Positions 43,071 through 54,177 of a stretch of 64,000 nucleotides of DNA are shown piece after piece (the stretch's first letter is position 1; every line of letters starts with the position of its first letter). Position numbers and translations under genes: made by a program. The notes under the pieces were generated by a model. That model was not told the DNA's origin, searched no databases, and was given only the letters and a program-made list of their open reading frames with translations. The stretch is from Coniferiporia sulphurascens (lineage: Eukaryota; Basidiomycota; Agaricomycetes; Hymenochaetales; Hymenochaetaceae): positions 2,542,001-2,606,000 of the forward strand of contig NBBA01000001.1 in NCBI GenBank assembly GCA_002794785.1. Reading direction: 5' to 3'.

Positions 43071-43966
43071 TCAGAAAGCAGGCTGCTCCTGGGCCTGCTC
43101 GTAAGCCGGTTCTGTCTGCTGATACGTAGGCTCCTCGGCAGCAGGCGGGGCGACGACGGCCGGCTGGTCACGGTGATCGGAAGTCGGCTCGGCGACGATC
43201 TTGTCGACCGGCGGCTCCAAAATTTGCACGGAGTCGGGAAGCGGCTTGCGCGGGCCAAGTAGGCCCTCGGGGTCCCAACCCTTCATGCTATGAGTAGAAT
43301 TTCCTGTGAGATCCGCAATCCAAGGAACTAATCGAGTAAAAGACTGCGTACATTTTAACTTTGATGCCGAGCACACCCTGCTTGAGCAGGACATGACGGA
43401 CAGCATAGTCGACAAAGTCGCGGACGGGCTGACCAGAGTGGACCATGAAACCGTCGGTGAACTTCATGGACTTGGCGCGGGCAGCACGAAGCTTGCCGGA
43501 GACAACGACTTCACAACCTTTAGCACCCGACTCCATGACGAAGCGAAGGACACCGTAGCATGCACGACGAACAGCAAGGCCTCCGAGAAGCTTGTAGCGG
43601 AGAGATTCGCACTGTGCGACAGCAGACAAGCCACGGTACTGAACCTTCTCCGCGTAGAGCTCAAGCGAATTTTCAGGGAATTTGAAACGCTTCTGGACGA
43701 GGGCGGTAAGCTCGCGGATGCGACGGCCCTTCTCACCGAGGACCTCTTGGGTGTGGGTTGCGCGGATAATGATCTTAAGGCGCGAATTCAGATGATGCAA
43801 GGGTAAAGTAAGCTAGAGTACACACCTCGGTACGTGCGTGAGTGACGCGAACGTCGCAACCTGAGTAGCCCTCCTCAGCAAGTTCACGGGTGAAAAACTC
43901 GTTAAGCTCGGCGCGGAAGACACCATCGGCGACAAACTTGCGCTTTTTGCTGATTTGGGAGGCCAT
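43071..43966 (-). CDS. RPS3: 40S ribosomal protein uS3
   Basis: Small-subunit ribosomal protein at the mRNA entry channel. The start [20 protein letters not shown] leads to [20 protein letters not shown]. Exon 2 reads [20 protein letters not shown], containing the KH-domain GEKGRRIR loop, then [40 protein letters not shown] and [20 protein letters not shown]. Exon 3 encodes [20 protein letters not shown] and a Gln/Pro/Glu-rich tail ([10 protein letters not shown]), with the stop at 43071-43073. Full family length. The tail is longer than in yeast, as in other basidiomycetes. Confidence 0.97.
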
Positions 43967-44879
43967 CTTAAAGGGCTCTGCAGGACGAGATTTGAGGTCA
44001 GCATCCGCCTGAGCATACGTCCATCCACCCCAGTATGTCTGGTTCCAGCTTTCCAGCACCCAACCACAGCATCCAGGAAGCCTTGACGCACTCTACAGGA
44101 GCGACGACGGTGAAAACGACAGCATACAGAGACTCACTTTGGGGATTTGGACGTTGTCGATGTCGGTTGCTGCTCTTGCACCCGCCCTAGTTCGCGCTGG
44201 TACCGGCTGTATCCGGGATCATTGCAACTCCGCCGCAGACTGCCTATAAAAATACATTAAAATATGCATGCATTCTTTACCTTCCGTCTCCCTTCGCATT
44301 TTCGCCAACAGCGCCGGTGAGTATTGTATTTCTTTCTGCGATCCCTTGCACAATGAAGAGTGTTGTTGTATTACGACCCAACTGGCACCTCTTAGTCGAC
44401 TTGATGCGTTCGTGGACTAAACTCCCGTTCGTCTCACTGACATGAATGACCTTCTGAGATTTTCTTTCTTTCTTGGTCTCTGTCCTCTTGCTTTCCGGAC
44501 GTGTCCTGACGATGTTTTCATGTAGAATTTCTAACTGCTACAACTCGCAGCGATGGAGTGAGCCGGACGGACTTGGTGGGTTTCTCCTTTTATACCTTCG
44601 CATTATTGTCATAAGGTTGCGCCTGTATGTTCTCCCTGTGCGTCTGATTGCAATTGAAAGTTTATCTAAACACGGCTACCGCGTGCAAGTTGAAAGACAA
44701 GCTGCCGAAAAGTTGCTTATCTTTTCGCGACTTTTAGCCGTCGATTGATTCAGCGTGCTTGCATATGGCCAGACACCCAGTCAACTATTGGTCGACACTT
44801 ATCTCCTTCCCATGGGTCTTATAAAAGCCATGCCTCTACTCCCCGAAAGTCACACTTACAGTGGCTCGACTGTTTCGCA
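43967..44879. other. Divergent uS3/amidase region with an apparent spliced leader
   Basis: About 900 bases without a confident gene. On the plus strand a TATAAAAA box-like element (about 44245-44253) is followed by a pyrimidine-rich stretch ending AACAGCGCCG. Next come a GTGAGT donor (44332) and a CTAAC branch motif with a CTCGCAG acceptor near 44551. This looks like a 5' UTR or a small gene with an intron of about 220 nt. A short frame (MHAFFTFRLPSHFRQQRR) reads through the junction but has no known match. It may simply be a spliced amidase leader. Confidence 0.4.
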
Positions 44880-47015
44880 ATGCCCACATGGCAGGAGCTC
44901 GTCGTAGACAAGAGACAGCGTCAACAGGCATCCATACCAAAGGATTGGATCATTCCGGTTCCCCCAGAGGATCAACTGGATGTGACCGGTGTTCCAGCCG
45001 AGTGTGGCCTACTCACCACTCTTGAGCTTGAGATAACAGAGACTAGCGATGTGGGAGACCTCCTTGCTAAGCTTGCTACCGGAGAGTGGACGTCCGTCGA
45101 TGTTACGCGCGCGTATTACAAGCGCGCGATTGTTGCGCAGCAGGTCGTAAGTCCCAAAAACTCTTGAGAGTCTACATCTTGAGTAAATGGAGTTTCTGTA
45201 CGAAGACCAATTGCTTGACGGAGGTCTTCGTCGAACGAGCGCTTGTGCGGGCCTTGGAATGTGACGAATACCTCAAGAAACACAACAGACCCATGGGTGC
45301 ACTACACGGTTTACCAATCTCCCTCAAGGATCAGGTTCGTCTGAAAGGTCTCGAGACAACCATGGGTACGCTCGAGTATATAGACCATAAGAGTTAGTGA
45401 TCGGACCGATTGGTCAGGTTATGTTTCCTGGATTGGAGACTTCGCCGAGCGAGACGCAACTCTGGCCACGATATTATACGAAGCCGGTGCAGTGCTTTTC
45501 GTTCGGACGAATGTTCCCCAGACACTTATGGTACGAATCGCGTTTCCATCTTCAACTATCTCCCTAATGGATTGCAGTGGCCGGAAACCTTCAACAATAT
45601 ATTTGGACGCACACTGAACCCTCACAACCGCGGATTAACGTGCGGCGGCTCGTCTGGCGGTGAAGGTGCTCTCATAGCCATGAAGGGTAGCCCACTTGGT
45701 GTCGGTTCCGACATTGGGGGGTGAGTTGAGTCCTCAATAAATGTGTACAGGAATGAAATTGAGCGATGTTGCCGCTTCAGCTCAATTCGCATACCCAGCG
45801 CTTTCAATGGTATTTATAGTTTGCGCCCTTCATACAATCGCATCCCCTACGAGGGAGCAGCAAATTCCATGGAAGGCCAGGACTCCATTCCGTCTGTCCT
45901 GGGTCCTCTTTCTATCTCGCTTTCGGGTGTCAAGGCATTCACAAAAGCCGTGATTGACCTGAAGCCCTGGAAAAAGGATCCTCTTGTGGTACGGAAAACC
46001 TGGGATGAAGGCGCGTACCAATTGAAGGAACACGGAAATGGAAAAGATCTCTGTTTCGCCATCCTGTGGGACAACGGTTGCACCATTCCCACCCCGCCGA
46101 TCCATCGTGCTCTGGTACTAACTAAGGAAGCGCTGGAAGCCAAGGGTATCAAAGGAAAGACATTTCACTTTCAAGTCTCGCTCTCATCCCAACAGTGAAT
46201 TCAACTCACGTCATTTATAGTCGTCGACTGGCCCACCAATACTTTCAATTATGGCGAGCTTTGCACTACAGTGGTTCGTCCAATACTGCGCTGTAAGCCT
46301 CGTCTCGTCCAATCACGTCGCTTACGTCTGCTATACACCGCAGTCTTTTATCTGGGCAGCTGGGTCCGCGGAAGATTATGCTACCGTCACTGCAACGACA
46401 GGCGAACCTGTGATTGCGACGATGGCGTTGGATGGGAATCACGCCGGCTTTGAATGGGTCTTGCCTTCTAAAGCTCTGTCTGCGTACGCGTTGTGGCAGC
46501 TTCAAAAAAGGCGATCGGAAATGCGCAAAGAACATCTGGACCTTTGGGAGTCGACTGTGGGCATCACCGGTACAGGACGCCCTGTCGACGCAATTATCTC
46601 GCCTGTCGCACCGTACGCGGCGGCCCCTCACGGGAAGAACGCGTATGTCTTCTTCATAGTAGTCCGATAGATTTAAAACTGAAAGGACCAAGCGACGCGA
46701 ACTATACGATGGCGTGGAATGGTTTGGATTGCCCAGCATGCGTGTTCCCCGTGTCAAAGGTCGATCCCTCCGTAGATGGCAAGCAACCGCGTAACACTTT
46801 CTTAAGCAAAGCCGACGAGTTCTTCTATGAACTTTGTAAGGTCCCTTTCCGCGGCGTGCTATTGCATTCTGACGGTGTTTGATACAGATGATGAAAACGT
46901 CTGGAAGAACGCGCCAATCTGCCTACAGCTGGTCGGTCGCACCCTAGAAGAGGAAGCGGTCATTGGCATGACTGAAGTTGTGGATGCTGCACTCAAGGCG
47001 TACAGATCAACGTAA
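44880..47015 (+). CDS. Amidase (amidase-signature family)
   Basis: Amidase-signature enzymes hydrolyse carboxamides with a Ser-cisSer-Lys triad. The start is MPTWQELVVDKRQRQQASIP. The catalytic Lys is in PMGALHGLPISLKDQ (about 45292-45333). The Gly/Ser-rich signature reads RGLTCGGSSGGEGALIAMKG followed by PLGVGSDIGGS across an intron, giving both catalytic serines. Later exons are IPSAFNGIYSLRPSYNRIPY, VLGPLSISLSGVKAFTKAVI, AILWDNGCTIPTPPIHRALV, MAWNGLDCPACVFPVSKVDP and NVWKNAPICLQLVGRTLEEE, ending LKAYRST (stop 47013-47015). About 550 residues and eight or so introns. It resembles fungal acetamidase-type enzymes. The substrate is unknown and there is no signal peptide. Confidence 0.92.
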
Positions 47016-47191
47016 TGCACGCATTCGCACGTTAAACTGATCCGATTGACAAGGCTTGAAATGACTTGTTTGCCTGTATTATTTTTGTTGAAGGGGAAGG
47101 GCTAACAGGGCCATGTAAAAGGATAATTGTATTTGGAATATCATTTGGGAAATAAGCAGAAAGTCAACGCTGGAGCCATGAACATGCATCA

Positions 47192-48607
47192 TCAAGAGAG
47201 GTAATCATTATCTACCCAATCCTTGTAATCACTCCCAACCGCAGTAGCGATCGTGTACTCGGCGGCCTCATCCTCAGTAAGGATGGTCGCAAACGATGGG
47301 CGATCAGCGCCTTCCACCCCGGACCCAGTGGTGTTGTACTCAGCGAACAAAATATGATCAGTATTGGGATCATCACTGTTCCATTCGGACCAGACAGCTT
47401 TGTTAAGCTCCACTAACAGTCAGGTCGTTATTCTGAAGACATGCCGAAAATATGCTAACCTGTGAGCCGACGATGGTGTCCTTGAAAACCACCCTTTGGG
47501 TGGAAGCCGTAAACCAGGTGTTCTCAATTGTGATTTATGCACGAACTTGCCTAGCGTAATCTTTGGGGAGAGCGTGAGCCGTCAAAACAAATATTTTTAG
47601 TACGCGTAACTTGGCTAACCTCCCCATGGACGTCCCAGATAAACGTTCCCAGTTACATTTGTGAATGCATCTGATGCCACAATAACGTTGTTCTGTTCAA
47701 ATACGTCTTGCGAAGTAAGTCAGACTTTGAAATCGAGCTTTTAAATGTTCATACAAATAGATGAGTCATTAGACTCTCGTCCAGATGCTGTGACGCAGCC
47801 AGCACCTTTGCTGGCTATGGTGTTGCGCTCAAAATATGCTTGACCTTGCCGCCCAAAAATAAAGTCAACTGCTCCCTTGATAAATGAAAAGAAATGGCGG
47901 ATTAACAGCGGTCAGCTTTGCTACATGGCAAACTTACTTCAATATAAGACATCAGGTAGACCTGAGTTCCCAGGTTCGAATAAAGCGTGTCCTGAAAGTT
48001 TTACTTTAATTAATTATCCGCGTCAAACAGTAAACTCAGATGACATACTTGATAAGAGAAGAATCTGCAGGCGTATGCGCCGAAATTGCTACCATAGTTA
48101 CTGATGGCTATAGCCTGCCCGTTGGATGACGAGACTCCAAAATCATTGCGGACATCAATATTGTAGAGTGCAACACTGTCACTTTTGATCCTTAAAGTCC
48201 CCGTTAAATCGTCGCTTCCTGCGGTTTCAAGCGACGCAGAATGAGTAAGAACGACTTGATTCTCCGAGAAGTTCATGGTGTCCGTAGTATATCCGAGGAT
48301 CTGGGAGCGCAAGAAATTTAACGGGGACCGGACTCGACTTGACGGATGCCACCCGTCTTGTACTCACAGTGACTGGCCCTGAGCGATCAATCAATACTTG
48401 CTCCGTGTATGTCCCAGGGTATATAAAAATCGACTGTGAGGAGTCGTCATCCGGAAGGGAGGATACGGCAGATGCGATACTCGTGAATTCTCCGGATGTC
48501 GTTGTACTTGTCCGTACGACGACAGATCCCGAGGGAGGTGATGTTCTGGACACGGCGTGAACTGGGAAGATACTGGAAAGTAATGTAACGGTCCAAAGAA
48601 GCAGCAT
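47192..48607 (-). CDS. Secreted pectinesterase (CE8), copy 1
   Basis: Pectin methylesterases remove methyl groups from homogalacturonan. Signal peptide MLLLWTVTLLSSIFPVHA, then EFTSIASAVSSLPDDDSSQS and IFIYPGTYTEQVLIDRSGPV. Catalytic elements appear on successive exons: GVSSSNGQAIAISNYG (the Gln), GAVDFIFGRQGQAYFERNTI (an Asp in DFIFG), GNVYLGRPWG (Arg and Trp). The C-terminus is LNKAVWSEWNSDDPNTDHIL with VGSDYKDWVDNDYLS, stop 47192-47194. About 330 residues and six introns. It is a close paralogue of the gene at 50973-52387, with the same exon layout. Confidence 0.93.
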
Positions 48608-49032
48608 TTTGTAACGACCTCAGGGCAAGGTAGTTCAAAATATGAAGACACTTTATAACCTTTAGGCGGGGTTTTCCCGTGACCTGATATGTGATTCACA
48701 GATTCCGGCGGGCCGTAGGAAGTAAGCCTGAATTCCCTGAGCATTGATCCGGAGTCTCATCGTGACCTGAGAATGAGGCCACGAATTAAGGTGCCAAGTC
48801 CGCGCTTCCGGTACCCGTTGACAACAGAAGGATATGCGTAAAAAATTTCGGCTTAAATTTCCCGGCGCACTTTGAGCGGAGGGGTCCAAATTGGAGTCCA
48901 ATCTTTTCGACTGTTATAATCACGTGTATCTTCGCAAAATCTTCGCAAAATTGGCTCTCATTCTGTGATATTATTTTTTAGCACGAGAACTGCCGGCTAA
49001 ACATGCTGAAAGCTAGTGCAATGTAGAACGGA
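48608..49032. other. Intergenic: pectinesterase 1 promoter and thiolase 3' region
   Basis: It contains a direct repeat of cttcgcaaaat near 48933-48955. No coding exon was recognised. Confidence 0.45.
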
Positions 49033-50786
49033 CTAGTGAGCCTCGTTAACAAGAATAGCCGCAGCACCCATCCCACTACCAATGCACATGCTCGTACAAA
49101 GGACTTGCCCGTTCTGGCGGCGAAGTTGTGCCAGACCAGTAACAATTTGACGTGTCCCCGCTGGTAAATTAGCAAGCCGTCAGTTCTGAGCAATCACATT
49201 TGATAAAGTGAACTAACTCATTCCCAAGGGGTGCGTCAGGGCAATGGCCCCGCCGCTAGCAACAGATAAGATGCGTCAAGCTCATCACGACTTCCTCAGC
49301 AGCGATGTACTTACTTTATGTTAATCTTTTCCATAGGAATGTCTAGCTGCTCTACGCAATACGCGAACTGCGAGGCGAACGCTTCATTGATCTATTAATG
49401 TGTCAGATGCACATTCTGTGGTTATACAATAGCTTGGTTAACACTTGCCTCCCAAACGTCAACATCCTCCTTGTTTAAGCCGGTATGAGCCAAGACCTTC
49501 TGGATTGCAGGGACTGGCCCGATCCCCATGTGGCGTGGCTCAACACCTGTCAATGTACATTTGTTTTGCTCAACACGACTTGATGGTGAATTTAATAAAT
49601 AAAACCACAGGACTTACCAACCACTGACGATCCAACCCACTTTCCGAGAATCTCCATCCCTTCTCTCTCTGCACGCTCGCGAGTAGTCAATATGCAGATT
49701 GCTGCACCGTCGCCAATGCCGCTTGCGTTACCCGCAGTGGTCAGTTCGTTGCCCCAACCAGGGAATACGGGCTTGAGCTTTGCCAGTGATTCGGCAGTTA
49801 CGCCCGGACGGATGGTATCGTCTTCGACAATTTTCTGGCCGCGAATTTCCATTGGGATGATCTCGTCCTTGAAAATGCCCGCCTTCTGGGCCTGCAAAGA
49901 ACGAGTCAGATTTGTTCATTTATATAGAGCTTAGGCCATGTCTCTAAGATCACCTTTTCTGCACGGGAATGCGATATCAGGGCATAGTAGTCCTGCTTCT
50001 CCCTTGATACATTGTAATGTTGACCGACCATCTCCGATGTCCATCCCATCGGCTAAAGACAGTTAGTATATATTCTGAGTAAAGAGAAAATCGGAGTTAC
50101 CTGCACGCAATCGTTGGCCTGAGAATTCTCGGACACATCTTTGTATATCTCTGGGGTTGGCCGAATGCTGCACATTTTTTAGTATAAATTCTAGGCATTT
50201 TAAGATGGACACACTTCTGCGACATGCTCTCGACACCGACTGCAATGCCTAGCGAAGCCTCTCCAGCTTGAATGTCGTGTGCTATACTCCTGACCGCCAT
50301 GAGGCCTGAAGAGCAGAGCCTATTGGTAGTGGATATGGGGACTTCGGCCGGAATACCCGATGCAATAGCTGCTGCACGAGAGACATATAACGGTGAAGGA
50401 GGATGGCAAGTCCCTACCAGCACTATCAGCCACGGGCTTCCACACGAGGTAATCCAGTATGAGCTCACCGACACAGATATCATCTACTTTGGAAGGATCG
50501 AGCCGTGTCTTTGCCAATGCAGCCTTTAAACAATGTCAACTCTATGGCCCAGCTTGCAGCTGAATCAGGACAGAAGTACCTTGAACAACGCAAGTAGAAT
50601 CTCGTCGACAGGATGATCCTTGAGCTGGCCCTTACGGACCCTCCCCATTGCAGTGCGTGCGGCCAGAGTAATCACAACATCATGCGGCCTCTTTTGCAGA
50701 ATAGATTGCAAGCCTCCAAGCTGCGACTGGGACGACGCGGCACGGGTCAAGGGAGAGACTCTTCGTAGCACAAGCCTGGGCAACAT
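49033..50786 (-). CDS. 3-ketoacyl-CoA thiolase (ACAA1/Pot1 type)
   Basis: Last enzyme of fatty-acid beta-oxidation. The start [19 protein letters not shown] is basic and could be a mitochondrial or degenerate peroxisomal leader. It is followed by [20 protein letters not shown] and [35 protein letters not shown] holds the acyl-accepting Cys. [60 protein letters not shown] and [11 protein letters not shown] (catalytic His) follow. The last exon has [20 protein letters not shown] and [20 protein letters not shown] with the second Cys. The stop is at 49033-49035. About ten short introns. It sits between two pectinesterase paralogues on the same strand, and no functional link with pectin is obvious. 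Confidence 0.92.
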
Positions 50787-50972
50787 GTCCGGACAAAGCT
50801 TGCTGCGCTCAAAGTCGTTGGATGAGACGAGCAAGCGAGCGAAAGAAATGTCATCCGCGGACCCGTGCAGTGCGCATAGTCGGCAGCTCTCAATGGTAGT
50901 AAGACTCGAGCGGGCCGTGTATGCATTATTTCCTTTCTCGACGAGTGCGAGCATCAACTAAATATGCGCTAC

Positions 50973-52387
50973 TTATGCTAAATAGTCTGTATCGACCCAG
51001 TCTGCATAGTCGCTACCAACTGTAGTAGAAATGGTATAACCCGACGCCCCGCTGCTCGTTAAGATAGTTGCGAACGAAGGTCGATCCGCATCCGCCACTC
51101 CTGCCCCAGTGCTGTTGTATTCGGCGAACAGAACGTGGTCCGTGTTGGGCTCGGATGTGCTCCACTGGGACCAAACAGCTTTATTCAACTGTAACATGCA
51201 GGGAAAAGTTGTGAGTCTTTGCAACATACTAGACTCGCGGGCACTACCTGAGAGCCGATTACTGTATTCAGGAAGATAACCCTACGAAATGATTAGGGAC
51301 GCTCCCGCAAGGTCAAGCTGATTGAGCATACCTTGCATAATCTAATGCAAAGGCGCACATCAGTAGGGACCAACGCAAACGAATTAATTCGGCTAACCTG
51401 CCCATGGACGCCCAAGAAAGACGTTGCCAGTTACATTGGAAAACGCATCGGACGCCGCTATAATCTCGTTTCGGTTGAAGACATCTGAAGGGCGGTGAGA
51501 CTTCGCAAAGGCTCAGAGACAGAAAGGAGCCGTTCGTACAAATAGACGGATCAGTGTCATCTGGCCTTCCAGATGCAGTAACGCAACCCGCGCCCTTGCT
51601 GGCTATGGTGTTACCCTCGAAATAGGCTTGCGCGTGCTGACCAAAGATGAAATCAACGGCGCCCTGTTTGTTCATAAAACGTTAAGAATGAGGCGATCAT
51701 CAATAAAGCCGAGTTGTTTTCACTTCAACGTATGACTTCAGGTAAACCTGCGTTCCCTCTTCAGAGAGAAGGGTATCCTGAGAAAGATAAGTTGATAAAC
51801 TTGTAGGCGCAGGAACAGCCTTGAAATTTTGTACCTGGTACGAAAAGAATCTGCAAGCATATGCGCCAAAAGTGCTGCCGTAATTGCTGAGAGCTATCGC
51901 CTGCCCATTGGACGACGAGACTCCGAAGTCGTTACGAACGTCGATATTGTAAAGTGCAACACCATTGCTTTGAATCCTTAAAGTTCCAGACAGATCATCA
52001 CTTCCAGCAGTCCCGAGGGACGCGGAGTGGGTAAGAACAACCTGATTCTTTGAGAAGTCCATGGTGTCCGCAGTATACCCGTAAATCTGAGTATGACAGG
52101 AATTGCATTAGCAACAAATGAACCAAACGAGCCATTCGTCTGGCCCTCACAGTGACTGGTCCAGAGCGATCAATAAGTACTTGTTCTGTGTAAGTACCAG
52201 GATAAATAAAAATTGACTGCCGGGAACTGTCGTCCGGGAGTGAGGACACAGCGGACGCTATAGTCGCAAATTCCCCGGACGTCGTGGTACCTGCTCGTAC
52301 GACGACGGCTCCCGATGGGGGAGCAGTCCTGGATATGGCACGGACGGAAAGAACGAGAGAAAATAGCACAGGAAAGAGACAACGCAT
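50973..52387 (-). CDS. Secreted pectinesterase (CE8), copy 2
   Basis: Signal peptide MRCLFPVLFSLVLSVRA, then EFATIASAVSSLPDDSSRQS and IFIYPGTYTEQVLIDRSGPV. The catalytic parts are GVSSSNGQAIALSNYG, GAVDFIFGQHAQAYFEGNTI and GNVFLGRPW. The C-terminus is LNKAVWSQWSTSEPNTDHVL with VGSDYADWVDTDYLA, stop 50973-50975. It is alignable to copy 1 from signal peptide to stop, with mostly conservative changes and introns at the same places. It is therefore a local duplicate, not an independent acquisition. An exon of DTLLSEEGTQVYLKSYVE is clear here. The equivalent in copy 1 is less easily read. Confidence 0.93.
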
Positions 52388-52769
52388 GGTTGACTAGTGG
52401 GCTAGATGACAGTCCCTCTTCCGCTCTGTGATTTTTTGAGCGTTTTATTTCTTGTCCAGAGTGGATGCTCCCGTGACTTCCCCGAAGGCCAAGCGGGCCG
52501 CGATGGACTGCACACAGTACAGCCTTGTAATCGGGCCGCATTCGTGGCAAAGAAAATGGGGATCATGCGCTGCCAGTGGATACCGGACATTACCTGCGAC
52601 TTCTTTCATAATTTAAATTCTCCGAAGCCAGTTGTAGTTGGATCCACGAGTTATTATGTGATGAGACTTAAGAATGCTAAGCAAATATAAAAACTATTTC
52701 TGTGCAAGAGATGAGCTCGGCACGAACGTCTAGACAAAATGCATTGAAAAATGACCAACCTACTCCCAT
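52388..52769. other. Intergenic: pectinesterase 2 promoter and bL32m 3' region
   Basis: No further gene or RNA was recognised. Confidence 0.45.
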
Positions 52770-53240
52770 TTAATCATCCCTCAACGCAATATCCGTAACA
52801 AGGGGATTCCTCCTTACGACACCCTCCGACTCTCTTGCCTCACGCTTGTATCCCCGGCTTATTTGCGAATAACAGCTAGGGCAGATGTGGTGTGCCAGTT
52901 TCGCTGAGCCACACCCCGGGCAGCTGACGATGTCTGCGAGAGAGTCAGACGGTCGAGAGAAGCACAACACGTAGTTTTACACACTTGATTTATCTTTCAA
53001 GCCTTTATTCGCCCCACGCATAGCCTTCCGTGAGTGCGAGACTTTCTTTTTGGGGACCGCCCAGACGACAGAAGGGAAAAATTCGAGCAGTGAAGTCCAT
53101 GAGGGAATCGCGACGTGGAATGGCGTCCACAGCGCCGCAGGTCGTAACAGTGTCCAAGCTGCGGCAGGCCGCTGGATGAGAGAAGGAAGAGAGAAAAGAC
53201 CAGCACGTAGAGGATTTAATGCTAGAGACATGTCTGGCAC
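52770..53240 (-). CDS. MRPL32: Mitochondrial ribosomal protein bL32m
   Basis: Large-subunit mitoribosomal protein, processed by the m-AAA protease in yeast. The start MPDMSLALNPLRAGLFSL gives a hydrophobic/basic mitochondrial leader. VVWAVPKKKVSHSRKAMRGA is the bL32 core (AVPKKKxSxSRxxxR). After one intron the second exon has DIVSCPGCGSAKLAHHICPS, a zinc ribbon with CxxC pairs, and ends NPLVTDIALRDD (stop 52770-52772). About 140 residues, usual for fungi. It is transcribed divergently from the complex I subunit gene with about 120 bp between start codons. Confidence 0.92.
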
Positions 53241-53362
53241 GCTGCGTACGGTAGAGGGGATGGAGGTTGCAGACAGAGGCTTCGGGTCCGGATTACTGGC
53301 GAAAACAAATTTGGAAATCGGACACTAATAATCAGCCAAACCTCAACTCTACGCCGGCCGTC
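53241..53362. promoter_or_regulatory. Short bidirectional promoter of two mitochondrial genes
   Basis: Only 122 bp separate the bL32m start (minus) from the NDUFA5-like start (plus). Both promoters must overlap. Both products act in the mitochondrion, so coordinated expression is plausible but not shown. Confidence 0.6.
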
Positions 53363-53813
53363 ATGTTGCGCTTCACTCGCCCTCTCCTACAGCACGCCCT
53401 CAAAGCCTCCACGGGCATCACTGGCCTAGCCGTGCACCCAAACCCTCTTCCTACACTCCTCGAAACCTATCAGACCACGCTTTCACGCCTCTCTGAGATT
53501 CCGCAAACATCCATCTACAGGCAGGGGGCCGAGACGCTCACGCAGCGCAAGCTCAAAATTGTGCAGGATGCGAACGGCGACGTGGCCGCGGCCGAAAAGG
53601 AGTTGGACGATGGTCAGATAGAGGAGGCCATTCTCGTCGCGCAGGACGAGCTCAACCTTGTAGGAAAGATGATTGAGTGGAAGGCGTATGTTTTACTCGA
53701 ATTTCGCTGTTAGTACGCATTACTTATCCTTCCGTTCTAGTTGGGAACCTTTGGAGGAGAAGCCGCAGCCTGGTCAATGGGAATACTTTGGAAAGACGAC
53801 TCAGCCCAAGTAG
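53363..53813 (+). CDS. NADH:ubiquinone oxidoreductase subunit NDUFA5 (29.9 kDa type)
   Basis: Accessory subunit of respiratory complex I. The start MLRFTRPLLQHALKASTGIT reads into GLAVHPNPLPTLLETYQTTL, the family landmark (TGLxVxxNPxxxLxxxY), then QGAETLTQRKLKIVQDANGD and QIEEAILVAQDELNLVGKMI. One intron (donor GTATGT at about 53688, acceptor TTCTAG) joins EWKA to WEPLEEKPQPGQWEYFGKTT, stop 53811-53813. About 130 residues, full length. Confidence 0.93.
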
Positions 53814-54177
53814 CTGGTAATTGTTACAGGCAGATTGGTATTGTCCGTATCGTGGCTTCCTGTTTCCGCGCGTAGTCATGTACAACATGCAATTAATTAA
53901 CTCAAATATCGTCGGTCATCCAGAGTTAGGTGCGCCAGGACTCGTCATAGTACAATACCGTCAATATGTGACATAGATATACTATGAGATACCAGAAGAA
54001 ACAGGGATATTGAAAACAGAAGAGTAATCAGCGGTGTCTTGGATACATACAAGACTATGCACATAAAGTATCAGAGAAGATAGTTCCATACCGATGAACG
54101 GTAGGGACAAACAAGTGACTTCAAAACTGAGGCCCTTCACCTACACCAATTTTCGATTCGTATTACGCCACGGTTCT
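53814..54177. other. Intergenic between convergent genes
   Basis: 3' ends of the complex I gene and of the RGG-protein gene. Nothing else was recognised. Confidence 0.5.
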
